Both the position numbers and the translations under genes were made by a program. From the NCBI RefSeq assembly GCF_031998825.1, contig NZ_DAMACX010000001.1, positions 1 through 64,000 of the forward strand: a DNA stretch of 64,000 bases. The letters run 5' to 3'. The DNA comes from Pseudescherichia sp031998825 (lineage in GTDB: Bacteria > Pseudomonadota > Gammaproteobacteria > Enterobacterales > Enterobacteriaceae). How positions within the stretch are numbered: position 1 is the first letter of the stretch; every line of letters starts with the position of its first letter. Of this stretch, positions 7,080 through 16,083 are shown piece by piece. The notes under the pieces are model-generated. The model was not told the DNA's origin. It worked only from the letters and a program-made list of their open reading frames with translations, and did no database searches.

Positions 7080-7200
7080 TTATTAATATTTACCGTTACA
7101 TACTCTTTTCCGTAACGCAGCGTTAACGGATGTAAAAATACGTTAATAACAGCGGAGCACAATATTTATCAGTGAAAATACTCCAGGTCCAGGTGACAAC

Positions 7201-7656
7201 ATGAAAAACAGAACGTTGATTATGGTGTTAACAATGCTGGGTGCGCCTGGGATAGCCGCCGCGTCAAGTTATGATCTGGCCATGTCAGAATATAACTTTG
7301 CGGTAAATGAATTGAGCAAAACGTCTTACAATCAGGCTGCGATAATTGGCCAGGACGGTACCAATAATAGCGCCCAGCTACGTCAGGATGGATCTAAAAT
7401 GCACGCTGTTATCTCCCAGGAAGGGGCGAGTAACCGGGCAAAGATCGATCAGGCAGGAGCCTATAACTTTGCGTATATAGATCAGTCAGGCAGTGTCAAT
7501 GACGCGAGTATAACGCAAGGTGCATACGGTAATACCGCAATGATTATTCAGAAAGGTTCGGGTAACAAAGCGAATATTACTCAGTATGGTACGCAAAAAA
7601 CGGCAGTTGTAGTGCAGAGGCAATCACAAATGGCTATTCGCGTTATTCAACGCTAA
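7201..7656 (+). CDS. csgB: Curli nucleator CsgB
   Basis: A 151-residue surface amyloid nucleator that templates CsgA polymerisation. A signal peptide (ending IAAASS) is followed by five imperfect repeats of about 22 residues with the pattern of Gln, Gly, Asn and Gln (for example AAIIGQDGTNNSAQLRQDG). The last repeat ends in VVVQRQSQMAIRVIQR, the basic tail important for surface attachment. Length equals E. coli CsgB. csgA follows after 42 bp. Confidence 0.97.
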   Translation: MKNRTLIMVLTMLGAPGIAAASSYDLAMSEYNFAVNELSKTSYNQAAIIGQDGTNNSAQLRQDGSKMHAVISQEGASNRAKIDQAGAYNFAYIDQSGSVNDASITQGAYGNTAMIIQKGSGNKANITQYGTQKTAVVVQRQSQMAIRVIQR

Positions 7657-7698
7657 ATCCGTTGTGAAACTAATATATCAATCCGATGGGAGTTAACC

Positions 7699-8133
7699 AT
7701 GAAATTCATTAAAGTGGCAGCATTGGCAGCGATCGTTATTTCCGGCAGCGCTTTCGCAGGTTCCGTTGGTCAATATGGTGGCGGCAGCTTCGGCGGCCCG
7801 AACTCTGAATTAAGCATTTTCCAGTACGGCAGCAATAACTCCGCACTGGCTCTGCAGACCGATGCTCGTGACTCCGATCTGACCGTGACTCAGCATGGCT
7901 CACGTAACGCCGCAGACGTAGGCCAGGGTTCTGATGACAGCTCTATCAGCCTGTCCCAGAACGGCTCTCGTAACAATGCCACTGTCGACCAGTGGAACAG
8001 CCGCCACTCTGATATCGACGTACGTCAATACGGTACCGCTAACGGCGCGCTGGTTAACCAGACCGCGTCTCAGTCTTACGTAGAAGTACGTCAGGTTGGC
8101 TACGGCAACAACGCAACGGCTAACCAGTACTAA
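7699..8133 (+). CDS. csgA: Major curli subunit CsgA
   Basis: A 144-residue amyloid fibre subunit with a 20-residue signal peptide ending AFA, a short N-terminal targeting segment GSVGQYGGGSFGGPN and five repeats starting SELSIFQYG, DSDLTVTQHG, DSSISLSQNG, HSDIDVRQYG and QSYVEVRQVG. E. coli CsgA has 151 residues; by comparison the seven missing residues all fall in the glycine-rich targeting segment. Several gatekeeper glycines of repeats 2-4 are replaced here (SRN, SRN, TAN). It is followed by a strong terminator that separates it from csgC. Confidence 0.97.
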   Translation: MKFIKVAALAAIVISGSAFAGSVGQYGGGSFGGPNSELSIFQYGSNNSALALQTDARDSDLTVTQHGSRNAADVGQGSDDSSISLSQNGSRNNATVDQWNSRHSDIDVRQYGTANGALVNQTASQSYVEVRQVGYGNNATANQY

Positions 8134-8146
8134 TTCTATCTGGTGC

Positions 8147-8177
8147 GAAAAAACAGGGCTTCGGCCCTGTTTTTTTA
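8147..8177 (+). terminator. csgBA terminator
   Basis: AACAGGGC and GCCCTGTT pair around a TTCG tetraloop and run into seven T residues. It lies between csgA and csgC, so csgC expression needs read-through or another promoter. Confidence 0.85.
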
Positions 8178-8190
8178 TCAGGAGGCCGCC

Positions 8191-8514
8191 ATGCACCCCT
8201 TTCTCTTAGTTGCCGCCCTGGCCAGCCAGATTACGTTTCTGACCGAGCGCCAACAGGATATCTATACCATTACCCCCCAGGTCGTTGTTACCCAGCCCTG
8301 CGTTTGCCAAATCCAGATCCTCACCGTACACGCGGGCGTAAGCGGGCAGAGCAATACCCAGCAGCGAAAAACCCTCACCCTGCAAGCTAACCAGCCGACC
8401 AAACTTGCGCGCCTGAGCATGAATATCTCGCCAAAAGATACGGTCAAAGTTGTCGTGACGGTGACCGACGGAGATGCCTTGCACCTCGTGCAGCAGTGGC
8501 CAGCTGAGCAATAA
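8191..8514 (+). CDS. csgC: Curli assembly inhibitor CsgC
   Basis: A 107-residue periplasmic protein (110 in E. coli) of immunoglobulin-like fold that blocks CsgA amyloid formation inside the cell. The conserved CXC pair appears as QPCVCQIQI. A short hydrophobic N-terminus (MHPFLLVAALASQ) serves as the signal. The ATG at 8191 is chosen because it follows a CAGGAGG ribosome site; upstream frame extension runs through the csgA terminator. Confidence 0.93.
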   Translation: MHPFLLVAALASQITFLTERQQDIYTITPQVVVTQPCVCQIQILTVHAGVSGQSNTQQRKTLTLQANQPTKLARLSMNISPKDTVKVVVTVTDGDALHLVQQWPAEQ

Positions 8515-8644
8515 AGCAACAATATTCAGTGTAAAATCAACCTGCTGGATCGCTATACTGTCTGACCGAACGCCGTGTAATTTCTCCCGCCTGCCACACC
8601 CTGCTATACACTTAGTTGAAAGCGATGAGATAAGAGAGGCAAAT

Positions 8645-9187
8645 ATGCAATCGCGTATGGAGGTTATTCAGGGTGACATCACCACGTTACAGGTAGATGT
8701 CATTGTTAATGCGGCTAACCCCTCCTTAATGGGTGGGGGCGGCGTCGATGGCGCTATCCATCGCGCCGCCGGGCCAGCGCTGCTGGCCGCCTGTAAAGCC
8801 GTGCGGGAGCAGCAGGGCGAGTGTCCGCCGGGCCATGCGGTGATCACCCTTGCCGGGGCACTACCGGCGAAGGCAGTGATCCATACCGTAGGGCCAATCT
8901 GGCGCGGCGGTGAGGATCATGAGCAACGCCTGCTGGAAGATGCCTACCGTAATAGCCTGAAGCTGGCAGAGGCCAACGGTTATCACTCGGTGGCGTTTCC
9001 GGCAATCAGCACCGGCATCTACGGTTTCCCTAAACCTGCCGCAGCGGAGATCGCTGTCGCTACGGTTTCGGATTATCTAACCCGGCATCCGTCGATTGGT
9101 CAGGTATACTTTGTCTGTTATGACGATGAAAATGCCCGGCTTTATCAACGACTCCTCACCCAGCAGGGTGACGAACCAGACGCATAA
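8645..9187 (+). CDS. ymdB: O-acetyl-ADP-ribose deacetylase YmdB (macrodomain)
   Basis: A 180-residue single macrodomain protein. The ADP-ribose-binding motifs IVNAANPSLMGGGGVDGAIH (about residues 20-40) and ISTGIYGFP are intact. In E. coli it deacetylates O-acetyl-ADP-ribose and modulates RNase III. The ATG at 8645 (MQSRMEV) aligns with the E. coli start. The E. coli gene ymdA, which sits between csgC and ymdB, is absent here: only 130 bp separate them. The end overlaps or abuts clsC. Confidence 0.94.
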   Translation: MQSRMEVIQGDITTLQVDVIVNAANPSLMGGGGVDGAIHRAAGPALLAACKAVREQQGECPPGHAVITLAGALPAKAVIHTVGPIWRGGEDHEQRLLEDAYRNSLKLAEANGYHSVAFPAISTGIYGFPKPAAAEIAVATVSDYLTRHPSIGQVYFVCYDDENARLYQRLLTQQGDEPDA

Positions 9188-10607
9188 TACGCGGCTGGGG
9201 CGCGCTATCGCCCCTGCCCGGGCGGCCCATCCCGATGCGTGCGGCATTCTGGCGCTGGACAATAGCCTTGACGCCTTTGCTGCACGCTATCGGCTGATTG
9301 AGATGGCTGAGCGTACCCTGGACATTCAGTACTATATCTGGGAAGACGATATGTCCGGGCGGCTGCTGCTCTCCCAGCTGCTTAAAGCGGCCCGGCGGGG
9401 CGTAACGATCCGCCTGTTGCTGGACGATAACAACACCCAGGGGCTGGATGATATTCTGCGCAAGCTAAATGCCCATGACCATATCGACGTTCGTCTGTTT
9501 AACCCTTTCTCGTTTCGCCTCTTCAGGTCGCTGGGCTACCTTACTGACTTTGCGCGCCTTAACCGACGGATGCACAATAAAAGCTTTACCGCCGATGGTG
9601 AAGTTACCATTGTGGGCGGCAGAAATATTGGCGACGCCTACTTTGGCGCCGGGGAGCAGCCGCTCTTCTCCGATCTTGACGTGCTGGCGATCGGCCCGGT
9701 GGTGAGCGACGTGGTGGCAGACTTTGAACGCTACTGGACCTGCCAGTCGGTTTCCACGCTTGAGAAAGTGCTCGATATTAAAGATGACGATATCGACGGA
9801 CATATTCAGGTGCCCGAGTCCTGGTACAACGATGAGACGGCACGGCGCTACCTCTCCAAGCTTGAAACCACCCAGTTCTCTACCCGCCTGGAGGCGGGAA
9901 CGCTGCCTATGCTGTGGGCCAAAACTCGCTTGCTGAGCGACGACCCGCGCAAGGGACAGGGCAGGGCGCGCGAACATACCCTGCTGCCGCAGCGTCTGGT
10001 GAAGGTGATGGGGATGCCGCAGGAGCAGATTGATATCATCTCTGCCTATTTTGTTCCGACCCGCGCCGGGGTAGCGCAGCTGCTGCAGATGGTACGCAAA
10101 GGGGTGAAAATCGCCATTCTTACTAACTCGCTGGCGGCGAACGATGTGGCGGTGGTACACGCGGGCTATGCGCGCTGGCGTAAAAAGCTGCTGCGCCACG
10201 GCGTCGCCTTATATGAGCTAAAACCCACCCGGGAAGGTGGCCGACATATTCACGATCGCGGCCTGACGGGTAACTCCGGCTCCAGCCTGCATGCTAAAAC
10301 CTTTAGCATTGATGGGGCAAAGGTGTTTATCGGCTCGTTTAATTTCGATCCCCGTTCGGCCATGCTCAACACCGAAATGGGTTTCGTGATTGAGAGCCAG
10401 CCGCTGGCGCAGGTGATCCATAAACGTTTTCAGCAGAGCCAGCGCGATGCTGCCTGGGAGCTGCGCCTTGACCGCTGGGGGCGAATTAACTGGATCGACA
10501 CCAAGGACGGTCAGGAGCAGGTATTAAAGAAGGAGCCTAAAACACGTTTCTGGCAGCGAATGCTGGTGCGATTAGCCTCCCGGCTGCCGGTAGAGTGGCT
10601 CCTTTAA
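9168..10607 (+). CDS. clsC: Cardiolipin synthase C
   Basis: A phospholipase-D-superfamily enzyme that makes cardiolipin from phosphatidylglycerol and phosphatidylethanolamine. Both HKD motifs are present: HNKSFTADGEVTIVGGRN and HAKTFSIDGAKVFIGSFN. The C-terminus VRLASRLPVEWLL matches E. coli ClsC (473 residues). The start is uncertain: the codon aligned with the E. coli start is not an initiation codon here. GTG at 9168 gives 479 residues with no strong ribosome site; ATG at 9132 gives 491. Either way it overlaps ymdB, and in E. coli YmdB is co-expressed with and aids ClsC. Confidence 0.93.
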   Translation: MTNQTHNTRLGRAIAPARAAHPDACGILALDNSLDAFAARYRLIEMAERTLDIQYYIWEDDMSGRLLLSQLLKAARRGVTIRLLLDDNNTQGLDDILRKLNAHDHIDVRLFNPFSFRLFRSLGYLTDFARLNRRMHNKSFTADGEVTIVGGRNIGDAYFGAGEQPLFSDLDVLAIGPVVSDVVADFERYWTCQSVSTLEKVLDIKDDDIDGHIQVPESWYNDETARRYLSKLETTQFSTRLEAGTLPMLWAKTRLLSDDPRKGQGRAREHTLLPQRLVKVMGMPQEQIDIISAYFVPTRAGVAQLLQMVRKGVKIAILTNSLAANDVAVVHAGYARWRKKLLRHGVALYELKPTREGGRHIHDRGLTGNSGSSLHAKTFSIDGAKVFIGSFNFDPRSAMLNTEMGFVIESQPLAQVIHKRFQQSQRDAAWELRLDRWGRINWIDTKDGQEQVLKKEPKTRFWQRMLVRLASRLPVEWLL

Positions 10608-10609
10608 CG

Positions 10610-11770
10610 CTAGTTTTGCACCTGTTTCGGCTGCGCTTTGCTCACCTCAGGCTTGCCGGAGAAGAGAAAACGCAGCAGCGGAATGCGCAGATGCACCTCA
10701 TAGAGTGCAACGGCACAGCCCACCACAAAGATCAGCCCGCAGATAAAGCCCAGCGTATTCGAGTGAATATGCGGAGTGATCCATGCGCCAAAGAGCAGCG
10801 TCAGCGGATGGTGCACCAGGTAGATAAAGAGCGATGCGTTGACGAAGTAGGTTACTCGCGACGACTGGAAGTTAAGCAGCCGGTGCCCGAGGGAAAAGAC
10901 CACGTTCACCATCCACAGCCCCATCACCATAGTAATCACGCTCTCCGTCTCATACATCCATGCATCGCCGCTGCCGTAGCGCTGGTTCAGCAGATAGGCC
11001 ACAAAGGCCAGCGCTGCGCCCAGGGTGCAGCCCCACGACGGCGTAGTGAAGAGCGCCTTGAGCCGAGGCGTAATAAAGGTTAGTGCTCCCAGCACAAAAA
11101 ACGGCAGATAGAACAGGGTCTGCATAACGGCAAAGTTAAACAGGCCGTCGCTGAGGATCGGCGGATAGAGAACTAACAGGGTGCGGCGCAGCGCGGCATA
11201 CAGCACGCCAAGCAGAAGAAACAGCAGCGTTAGCTTTGGCAGGGTAAGCTGGTTTAGCAGCGCGTCCGGATCCGCCGCTACCGCCTGTTTGAGCTTACGG
11301 AACAGCACCAGTCCCAGCGTAGTCAGCACTACCAGCACCAGTAAAAACCAGAGGTGGGAAACCAGATCCCATACTAAGGTATTATACTTGTCATAGAGGG
11401 AGAGGGTGTGCCAGCTGTCAGCCTTGCCTTTAACGTGCTGAAGCAACAGGAACTGCGGCAGCGTTAACAGCGGGATAGCGGTCAGCATAGGGATGCCCAC
11501 GCGCTCAACGCGTACTTTCCACCAGCGCTTCAAGGGATAGCGCAGATAGAGCATATAAGAGAAGTAGCCCGAGATAACAAAGAAGACCTGCATCCGGAAA
11601 GCGTGGATAAAGTCGTTAAACAGGGTCAGCCACCACGAAGGCGTAGCGCTGTTCACGTGCCAGACGTGGCTTGAGTAGATTAATGAGATATGAAAGGGGA
11701 TGCCTAACAGCATCAGCCACGCGCGAATGGAATCCAGAAAGTATTCGCGCTGTGCGGGTATTTTACTCAT
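10610..11770 (-). CDS. opgC: Glucans biosynthesis succinyltransferase OpgC
   Basis: A 386-residue membrane protein of the acyltransferase 3 family with about ten hydrophobic segments. The conserved start RxxxxDxxRAxxMLLGIPFH (residues 8-27) contains the catalytic-type histidine. In E. coli (385 residues, also mdoC) it transfers succinyl groups onto osmoregulated periplasmic glucans. It is divergent from opgGH, with a 253-bp shared intergenic region, and its stop is two bases from that of convergent clsC. Confidence 0.95.
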   Translation of the reverse strand: MSKIPAQREYFLDSIRAWLMLLGIPFHISLIYSSHVWHVNSATPSWWLTLFNDFIHAFRMQVFFVISGYFSYMLYLRYPLKRWWKVRVERVGIPMLTAIPLLTLPQFLLLQHVKGKADSWHTLSLYDKYNTLVWDLVSHLWFLLVLVVLTTLGLVLFRKLKQAVAADPDALLNQLTLPKLTLLFLLLGVLYAALRRTLLVLYPPILSDGLFNFAVMQTLFYLPFFVLGALTFITPRLKALFTTPSWGCTLGAALAFVAYLLNQRYGSGDAWMYETESVITMVMGLWMVNVVFSLGHRLLNFQSSRVTYFVNASLFIYLVHHPLTLLFGAWITPHIHSNTLGFICGLIFVVGCAVALYEVHLRIPLLRFLFSGKPEVSKAQPKQVQN

Positions 11771-12023
11771 ATCACTCCGTGCAATATCAGACTTATCGCC
11801 TTATCCCTAAGGCCAGTTATGATTACATTCGTTGGCAACCCTACACTAAGCGTGGCGGCCTGTCTCCAGGATAAACGCGCAATTGGCAAGGTGTTGCTTT
11901 TATTTGCTTATCCACTGAGCCAGCGGCTGAACAAAGCGGGGATTAAGTTGTCGGATTGCCTGAAATACCATTAAAATAGATCGGATCGATTTAAGCACAC
12001 AAAGGGGGAAGTGCTTAGTTATT

Positions 12024-13577
12024 ATGAAACATAATCTACAAGTGATGAAAATGCGTTGGTTAGGCGCAGCGGTGCTGTTATCCCTGTACTCTTCATCGGG
12101 TTGGGCCTTTAACATCGATGACGTGGCAAAACAGGCGCAGTCGTTAGCCGCAAAAGGCTATGAAGCCCCGAAAAGCAACCTGCCCTCTGTCTTCCGTGAC
12201 ATGAAATACGCGGACTATCAGCAGATTCAATTCAATCACGACAAAGCGTATTGGAACAACGTTAAAACCCCATTTAAGCTTGAGTTCTACCACCAGGGTA
12301 TGTACTTCGACCTGCCGGTAACCGTCAATGAAGTGACGGCGACGGCGGTGCATAAGATCAAGTACAGTCCGGACTATTTCAACTTTGGCAACGTCCAGCA
12401 CGATAAGGACACGGTCAAAGATTTAGGCTTTGCCGGCTTCAAGGTTCTCTATCCTATCAACAGCAAAGACAAGAACGATGAAATTGTCAGCATGCTGGGG
12501 GCGAGCTACTTCCGCGTGATCGGTGCCGGGCAGGTTTACGGTCTCTCCGCCCGCGGCCTGGCCATCGACACGGCGCTGCCGTCCGGCGAAGAGTTCCCGC
12601 ACTTCCGCGAATTCTGGGTTGAACGCCCGAAACCCACCGACAAACGCCTGACTATCTATGCCCTGCTGGATTCACCGCGCGCGACCGGAGCCTACCGGTT
12701 TGTGGTGATCCCGGGCCGTGACACCGTAGTGGACGTGCAATCTAAAGTTTACCTGCGCGATAAGGTCGGTAAGCTGGGCGTCGCCCCGCTGACCAGTATG
12801 TTCCTCTTTGGGCCAAACCAGCCGTCACCGGCGACCAACTTCCGCCCGGAGCTGCACGACTCCAACGGCCTCTCAATGCATGCCGGTAACGGGGAGTGGA
12901 TCTGGCGTCCGCTAAACAACCCGAAACACCTGGCCGTGAGCAGCTATGCCATGGAGAACCCGCAGGGCTTTGGTCTGCTGCAGCGTGGCCGCGAGTTTAA
13001 TCGCTTCGAAGATATCGACGATCGCTACGATCTGCGTCCGAGCGCCTGGGTCACACCGAAAGGCGAGTGGGGCAAAGGGAAAATCGAGCTGGTAGAGATC
13101 CCAACCAACGATGAGACCAACGACAACATCGTGGCCTACTGGACGCCGGATCAGCTGCCGGAAGCCGGTAAAGAGATGAACTTTAAGTACACCATCACCT
13201 TTAGCCGCGACGAAGACAAACTGCATGCCCCGGATAACGCGTGGGTCACGCAGACGCGCCGCTCAACCGGTGATGTCAAACAGTCCAACCTGATCCGCCA
13301 GCCGGACGGCACCCTGGCGTTTGTCGTCGACTTCACCGGTGAAGAGATGAAAAAGCTGGCGCAGGATACCCCTGTTACTGCCCAGGTCAGCATCGGTGAT
13401 AATGGTGAAATCGTTGAAAACGCTGTGCGCTATAACCCGGTCACTCAGGGATGGCGTTTAACCTTACGCGTTAAGGTTAAAGACCAGAAAAAGACGACCG
13501 ATATGCGTGCTGCGCTGGTGAATGCCGAGCAGCCGCTGAGTGAAACCTGGAGCTATCAGCTACCTGCCAATGAATAA
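12024..13577 (+). CDS. opgG: Periplasmic glucan biosynthesis protein OpgG
   Basis: A periplasmic protein required for making branched osmoregulated glucans, probably adding the beta-1,6 branches. The signal peptide (MRWLGAAVLLSLYSSSGWA) is followed by FNIDDVAKQAQSLA. The ATG at 12024 gives 517 residues; GTG at 12042 would give the 511 annotated for E. coli. A purine-rich AAGGGGGAAG lies upstream. It overlaps opgH by eight bases, so translation is coupled. Confidence 0.96.
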   Translation: MKHNLQVMKMRWLGAAVLLSLYSSSGWAFNIDDVAKQAQSLAAKGYEAPKSNLPSVFRDMKYADYQQIQFNHDKAYWNNVKTPFKLEFYHQGMYFDLPVTVNEVTATAVHKIKYSPDYFNFGNVQHDKDTVKDLGFAGFKVLYPINSKDKNDEIVSMLGASYFRVIGAGQVYGLSARGLAIDTALPSGEEFPHFREFWVERPKPTDKRLTIYALLDSPRATGAYRFVVIPGRDTVVDVQSKVYLRDKVGKLGVAPLTSMFLFGPNQPSPATNFRPELHDSNGLSMHAGNGEWIWRPLNNPKHLAVSSYAMENPQGFGLLQRGREFNRFEDIDDRYDLRPSAWVTPKGEWGKGKIELVEIPTNDETNDNIVAYWTPDQLPEAGKEMNFKYTITFSRDEDKLHAPDNAWVTQTRRSTGDVKQSNLIRQPDGTLAFVVDFTGEEMKKLAQDTPVTAQVSIGDNGEIVENAVRYNPVTQGWRLTLRVKVKDQKKTTDMRAALVNAEQPLSETWSYQLPANE

Positions 13578-16077
13578 GACAACTGAGTATATCGACGCGC
13601 TGTCGCTTTCCGCTGACGGGAAAGCGGCGCTGCCGACAACGGATCTGCGTGCCGTGCACGAAGCGCTGGACGCTGAGCATCGCCACTATGAGCGGGACGA
13701 TGACACGCCGCTGGGTTCAGTTCAGGCGCGCCTTGAGCACGCCTGGCCGGATTCGCTGGCGGAAGGGCAACTGATTAAGGACGATGAAGGACGCAGTCAG
13801 CTAAAGGCGATGCCCGAGGCGAAGCGCTCCTCTATGTTCCCCGATCCGTGGCGTACGAACCCGATTGGCCGTTTCTGGGATCGCCTGCGCGGTCGCGACG
13901 TACCGCCGCGCTACCTGTCGCGATTGACTAAAGAGCAGCAGGCGAGCGAGCAGAAGTGGCGTACGGTGGGCTCTATCCGCCGTTACATTCTGCTGTTGCT
14001 GACCATCGCGCAGACGGTGGTGGCGACCTGGTACATGAAAACCATTCTCCCCTATCAGGGCTGGGCGCTGATTGCCCCGGAAGACATGATGGGGCAGGAT
14101 CTGCTGGTCTCCTCTATGCAGCTTCTGCCCTATGTGCTGCAAACGGGGATCCTGATCCTCTTTGCGGTGCTCTTCTGCTGGGTGTCGGCCGGGTTCTGGA
14201 CCGCGCTGATGGGCTTTCTTCAGCTGCTGATCGGCCGTGATAAATACAGCATTTCAGCCTCCACGGTGGGGGATGAGGCGCTTAATCCGCAGCACCGCAC
14301 CGCGCTGATTATGCCGATCTGTAATGAGGACGTTGACCGCGTTTTCGCTGGCCTGCGTGCGACCTGGGAGTCGGTGAAAGCCACCGGTAATGCCGAGCAC
14401 TTCGACGTCTATATTCTCAGCGACAGCTACAATCCTGATATCTGCGTGGCAGAGCAAAAGGCGTGGATGGAGCTGATTGCCGAGGTGCAGGGTGAAGGGC
14501 AGATTTTCTATCGCCGTCGCCGCCGTCGCGTGAAGCGTAAAAGCGGTAACATTGACGACTTCTGCCGCCGCTGGGGCAGCCAGTATAGCTACATGGTAGT
14601 GCTGGATGCGGATTCCGTCATGACTGGTGACTGCCTGTGCGGTCTGGTGCGTCTGATGGAGGCTAACCCGAACGCCGGGATTATCCAGTCTTCGCCGCGC
14701 GCCTCCGGTATGGATACCCTTTATGCGCGCTGCCAGCAGTTTGCTACTCGCGTTTACGGGCCACTCTTTACCGCCGGTCTGCACTTCTGGCAGCTTGGGG
14801 AGTCGCACTACTGGGGCCATAACGCCATCATCCGCGTGAAGCCGTTTATCGAGCATTGTGCGCTGGCCCCGCTGCCGGGCGAAGGCTCGTTTGCTGGCTC
14901 TATCCTCTCCCACGACTTCGTAGAGGCGGCTCTGATGCGTCGCGCCGGTTGGGGGGTGTGGATCGCCTACGATCTGCCTGGCTCCTATGAGGAGCTGCCG
15001 CCGAACCTGCTGGATGAGCTGAAACGCGACCGCCGCTGGTGTCATGGCAACCTAATGAACTTCCGGTTGTTCCTGGTGAAAGGGATGCACCCGGTGCACC
15101 GCGCCGTGTTCCTGACCGGGGTGATGTCCTACCTCTCTGCGCCGCTGTGGTTTATGTTCCTCGCGCTCTCTACGGCGCTGCAGGTGGTTCACGCCCTGAC
15201 CGAGCCGCAGTACTTCCTGCAGCCGCGTCAGCTGTTCCCGGTGTGGCCGCAGTGGCGTCCGGAGCTGGCGATCGCGCTCTTTGCCTCGACCATGGTGCTG
15301 CTGTTCCTGCCGAAGCTGCTGAGTATCATCCTGATCTGGTGCAAGGGCACGAAAGAGTACGGCGGGTTCCTGCGCGTGACGGCGTCGCTGCTGCTGGAGG
15401 TGCTCTTCTCTGTGCTGCTGGCCCCGGTACGTATGCTGTTCCACACCGTGTTCGTGGTCAGCGCCTTCCTCGGCTGGGAAGTGGTCTGGAACTCACCGCA
15501 GCGTGACGATGATTCTACCCCGTGGGGCGAGGCGTTTATGCGTCACGGCTCGCAGATGCTGCTTGGTCTGGTTTGGGCAATTGGCATGGCGTGGCTGGAT
15601 CTGCGCTTCCTGTTCTGGCTGGCACCGATTGTCGTCTCGCTGATCCTCTCCCCGTTTGTCTCGGTGATTTCGAGCCGCGCAACGGTAGGCCTGCGGACTA
15701 AACGCTGGAAGCTGTTCCTGATCCCGGAAGAGTACTCGCCGCCGCAGGTGCTGGTGGATACTGACAAGTATCTGACGCTGAACCGTGAACGGTCGCTGGA
15801 AAATGGCTTTATGCACGCCGTGTTCAATCCGTCGTATAACGCCCTGGCCACCGCCATGGCAACGGCCCGTCACCGTGCAAGCCAGGTGTTGGAGATTGCC
15901 CGCGATCGCCACGTAGAGCAAGCGCTGAACGAAACGCCGGATAAACTCTCCCGCGACCGTCGTCTGGTGCTGCTGAGCGATCCGGTGACAATGTCACGTT
16001 TGCACCACCGTGTCTGGTCCGCGCCGGAGCGTTATTCATCGTGGATTAGTGAGTACGACGCGCTGAAAACGAAATAA
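13570..16077 (+). CDS. opgH: Glucan glucosyltransferase OpgH
   Basis: An 835-residue inner-membrane family 2 glycosyltransferase that makes the linear beta-1,2 glucan backbone from UDP-glucose and, in E. coli, couples nutrient state to FtsZ. Several membrane spans flank a cytosolic catalytic domain with the DxD site VLDADSVMTGD and the terminal motif RDRRW. The ATG overlaps the opgG stop (ATGAATAAG). E. coli OpgH has 847 residues; the C-terminal tail after SERYSSW is about 12 residues shorter here. Ends in a REP pair and terminator. Confidence 0.97.
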   Translation: MNKTTEYIDALSLSADGKAALPTTDLRAVHEALDAEHRHYERDDDTPLGSVQARLEHAWPDSLAEGQLIKDDEGRSQLKAMPEAKRSSMFPDPWRTNPIGRFWDRLRGRDVPPRYLSRLTKEQQASEQKWRTVGSIRRYILLLLTIAQTVVATWYMKTILPYQGWALIAPEDMMGQDLLVSSMQLLPYVLQTGILILFAVLFCWVSAGFWTALMGFLQLLIGRDKYSISASTVGDEALNPQHRTALIMPICNEDVDRVFAGLRATWESVKATGNAEHFDVYILSDSYNPDICVAEQKAWMELIAEVQGEGQIFYRRRRRRVKRKSGNIDDFCRRWGSQYSYMVVLDADSVMTGDCLCGLVRLMEANPNAGIIQSSPRASGMDTLYARCQQFATRVYGPLFTAGLHFWQLGESHYWGHNAIIRVKPFIEHCALAPLPGEGSFAGSILSHDFVEAALMRRAGWGVWIAYDLPGSYEELPPNLLDELKRDRRWCHGNLMNFRLFLVKGMHPVHRAVFLTGVMSYLSAPLWFMFLALSTALQVVHALTEPQYFLQPRQLFPVWPQWRPELAIALFASTMVLLFLPKLLSIILIWCKGTKEYGGFLRVTASLLLEVLFSVLLAPVRMLFHTVFVVSAFLGWEVVWNSPQRDDDSTPWGEAFMRHGSQMLLGLVWAIGMAWLDLRFLFWLAPIVVSLILSPFVSVISSRATVGLRTKRWKLFLIPEEYSPPQVLVDTDKYLTLNRERSLENGFMHAVFNPSYNALATAMATARHRASQVLEIARDRHVEQALNETPDKLSRDRRLVLLSDPVTMSRLHHRVWSAPERYSSWISEYDALKTK

Positions 16078-16083
16078 GTTTGC

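Larger units (their letters stand above)
6447..7200. promoter_or_regulatory. csgD-csgB divergent control region
   Basis: This 754-bp AT-rich region carries both curli promoters and no convincing gene. The csgD-proximal 200 bases resemble the E. coli csgD leader closely, including the stretch CAGCAGTGCAACATCTGTCA. In E. coli this region binds OmpR, IHF, H-NS, CpxR and others. An open frame of 64 codons at 6764-6958 has no ribosome site or recognisable product and is not called. Confidence 0.85.

Noticed and set aside
7300..8130. Short periodic repeats that could suggest a repeat array
   Set aside because: They are the protein-level 22-residue repeats of CsgB and CsgA, not a DNA array or CRISPR.
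14254..15045. Long open frames antisense to opgH
   Set aside because: Shadow frames caused by codon bias; no start signals or homology seen.
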